From positions 1-32,959 of the forward strand of contig JAZOVB010000032.1 of NCBI GenBank assembly GCA_045658425.1: 32,959 nucleotides of DNA, in the 5' to 3' direction. Positions within the stretch are counted from its first letter, which is position 1; every line of letters starts with the position of its first letter. Source of the stretch: SIG450 sp045658425 (GTDB lineage Bacteria > Bacillota > Clostridia > UMGS1840 > HGM11507). Of the stretch, positions 32,331 through 32,959 are shown piece by piece. A program made the translations under genes and the position numbers. Below the pieces are notes generated by a model that made no database searches, had not been told where the DNA came from, and worked only from the letters and a program-made list of their open reading frames with translations.

Positions 32331-32366
32331 AAAACTTGAAATGCGTCAAGCATTTCAAGTTTTTTT
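32331..32366. terminator. Bidirectional terminator between convergent genes
   Basis: A 14-bp perfect stem (32331-32344 with 32350-32363, AAAACTTGAAATGC and its complement) with a 5-nt loop has a T-run on both strands (to 32366 on plus; 32334-32328 on minus). It separates fprA on the plus strand from the small genes on the minus strand. Confidence 0.9.
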
Positions 32367-32394
32367 ATATAACTTTTTCAACCTATCAGAACAG

Positions 32395-32616
32395 CTATTC
32401 AAGTAAATCATAAATAACATCCATAAGATGAATTTTACTTACTCTGTATTCATTAAGTAAGCGTACCATTTTTAAAATTTCAGTATAATCAGTAGTAATA
32501 TCCGAAACTACATTTTCTCCGCTTTTATCCCGTATACCATAAGAAATGTAATTCCCTGTTTCGTTATTTATTATTTCTTCAGAAAATATTTCATATTGCA
32601 TATAGTAATTGTTCAT
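32395..32616 (-). CDS. Small DUF6514-like protein
   Basis: A 73-residue cytoplasmic protein. The pattern of an early YEIFSEEI strand, YISYGIRDKSG, a VSDITTD turn, a helix with LLNEYRVS and a final IHLMDVIYDLLE resembles the clostridial DUF6514 family, whose function is unknown. The ATG at 32616 lacks a strong ribosome binding site (AAAAGGA is 14 bases away). It lies 19 bases downstream of the HTH-like gene on the same strand and has a TCGCAT-N3-ACGCGA palindrome 31 bases in front of its start. I recognise the family by pattern only. Confidence 0.7.
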   Translation of the reverse strand: MNNYYMQYEIFSEEIINNETGNYISYGIRDKSGENVVSDITTDYTEILKMVRLLNEYRVSKIHLMDVIYDLLE

Positions 32617-32635
32617 ATCTTTTTAACCATTCCTT

Positions 32636-32860
32636 TTACTTTTCAATTCGCATAATACGCGAATGGTCGGTCAAAAAAATAAGCTCTGTTTCCCTGCCGC
32701 TCAGAGAAAGTGCCTTTTGTAATTTTAATATATCCGATACAGTAAATTCAAGTTCTCCCAATAACTTCTTTTTCCATATCTCCTCTTTTATACCAATGAT
32801 TTCGCAAAGCTCATTCTCGGTCATTGACGACCTCTCAATTGCCCTAATTAGATATTCCAT
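32636..32860 (-). CDS. Small HTH-like regulator (XRE/Cro type)
   Basis: A 74-residue protein that looks like a minimal Cro/C1-type DNA-binding domain. Helix 1 is LIRAIERS (4-11). TENELCEIIGIKEEIWKKKLLGE (14-36) has the spacing of the helix-turn-helix, and FTVSDILKLQKALSLS (39-54) is the closing part. The start is the ATG at 32860 with AAAGGGGA upstream; a longer frame to 32905 would run through the promoter and operator. It has a near-consensus promoter with a perfect palindrome at the transcript start, and a second copy of the palindrome in its last codons in front of the next gene. Autoregulation is an inference. Recognition-helix residues are atypical, so the HTH call is moderate. Confidence 0.7.
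   Translation of the reverse strand: MEYLIRAIERSSMTENELCEIIGIKEEIWKKKLLGELEFTVSDILKLQKALSLSGRETELIFLTDHSRIMRIEK
32648..32662. promoter_or_regulatory. Candidate operator A, in front of the DUF6514-like gene
   Basis: TCGCAT-AAT-ACGCGA, a 15-bp imperfect palindrome (one mismatch against TCGCAT-N3-ATGCGA). It is inside the final codons of the HTH-like gene, and a TATTAT box that could act as -10 for the downstream gene lies in its centre on the minus strand (32657-32652). It matches candidate operator B. Confidence 0.5.
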
Positions 32861-32884
32861 ATTATCACTTTCCCCTTTGTTTAT

Positions 32885-32899
32885 TCGCATTTTATGCGA
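32885..32899. promoter_or_regulatory. Candidate operator B, at the HTH-like gene promoter
   Basis: TCGCAT-TTT-ATGCGA, a perfect 15-bp palindrome with 6-bp arms. It covers the predicted transcript start and first bases of the HTH-like gene, 24 bases before its start codon. It is GC-rich compared with its surroundings and has the size of a Cro/C1-type binding site. Confidence 0.6.
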
Positions 32900-32906
32900 C
32901 AACATT

Positions 32907-32935
32907 AATTTACCATATTTTGTTCATTTTGTCAA
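32907..32935 (-). promoter_or_regulatory. Promoter of the HTH-like gene
   Basis: On the minus strand TTGACA (32935-32930), 17-bp spacer, TAAATT (32912-32907). The predicted transcript start near 32900 abuts candidate operator B, so a bound repressor would block it. Confidence 0.7.
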
Positions 32936-32959
32936 CTGATTTTTAAAGTTTTTTTAAAA

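Noticed and set aside
32636..32905. Prophage or mobile element edge at the small HTH gene
   Set aside because: There is no integrase, attachment-site repeat, phage gene or change of base composition near it.

Overview
The window is AT-rich, single-chromosome-type DNA from an anaerobic, endospore-forming member of the Clostridia (Firmicutes). The evidence is the low GC content, strong AGGAGG-type ribosome binding sites, near-consensus sigma-A promoters with 17-bp spacers, a spoIID-spoIIQ pair, rubredoxin plus a flavodiiron protein, an SLH-domain surface protein and Firmicutes-type housekeeping genes. I cannot name a genus. No phage, insertion sequence, CRISPR array or rRNA was found, and no gene-free stretch exceeds about 300 bases.

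Layout. (1) 1-5770, minus strand: comEC (cut by the window edge), an SH3-SH3-NlpC/P60 wall hydrolase with its own promoter and terminator, then a four-gene unit galM, DUF3048 lipoprotein, flavodoxin-like protein, isochorismatase-family hydrolase, and a small DUF1653 gene. (2) 5831-7423: an SLH-domain protein with its own promoter, 5' leader and terminator. (3) 7671-21955, minus strand: about 14 kb of tightly packed genes with no convincing internal terminator. In transcription order they are lon, engB, aspS, a Gld-like ABC exporter set (ATPase, permease, GldG-like, DUF4340), a small multidrug-export-family membrane protein, metK, a response regulator, a sensor kinase and an HtrA protease. (4) 22103-23670, plus strand: a small cysteine-tailed membrane protein, an RluA-type pseudouridine synthase and tRNA-Gly(GCC). 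(5) 23697-25456, minus strand: spoIID followed by spoIIQ. (6) 25549-32134, plus strand: citrate synthase, an ABC-F ATPase, DUF1385, prmC, rubredoxin, flavodiiron protein. (7) 32395-32860, minus strand: a small HTH-like regulator and a DUF6514-like gene.

How the parts work together. Region 3 joins protein quality control (Lon, HtrA), translation and ribosome assembly (AspRS, EngB), SAM synthesis and an envelope ABC system, with a two-component system placed directly upstream of htrA. SpoIID and SpoIIQ act in forespore engulfment. Rubredoxin and the flavodiiron protein form an electron-transfer and O2/NO-reducing pair.

Most genes are ordinary core genes. The most interesting signal I found is a matched pair of TCGCAT-N3-ATGCGA palindromes, one in front of the small HTH gene and one in front of the next gene, which looks like an uncharacterised autoregulated switch. 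The functionally obscure GldA/F/G-DUF4340 cassette is second. Several starts were moved downstream from the longest open frame because a good ribosome binding site sits in front of an internal ATG.
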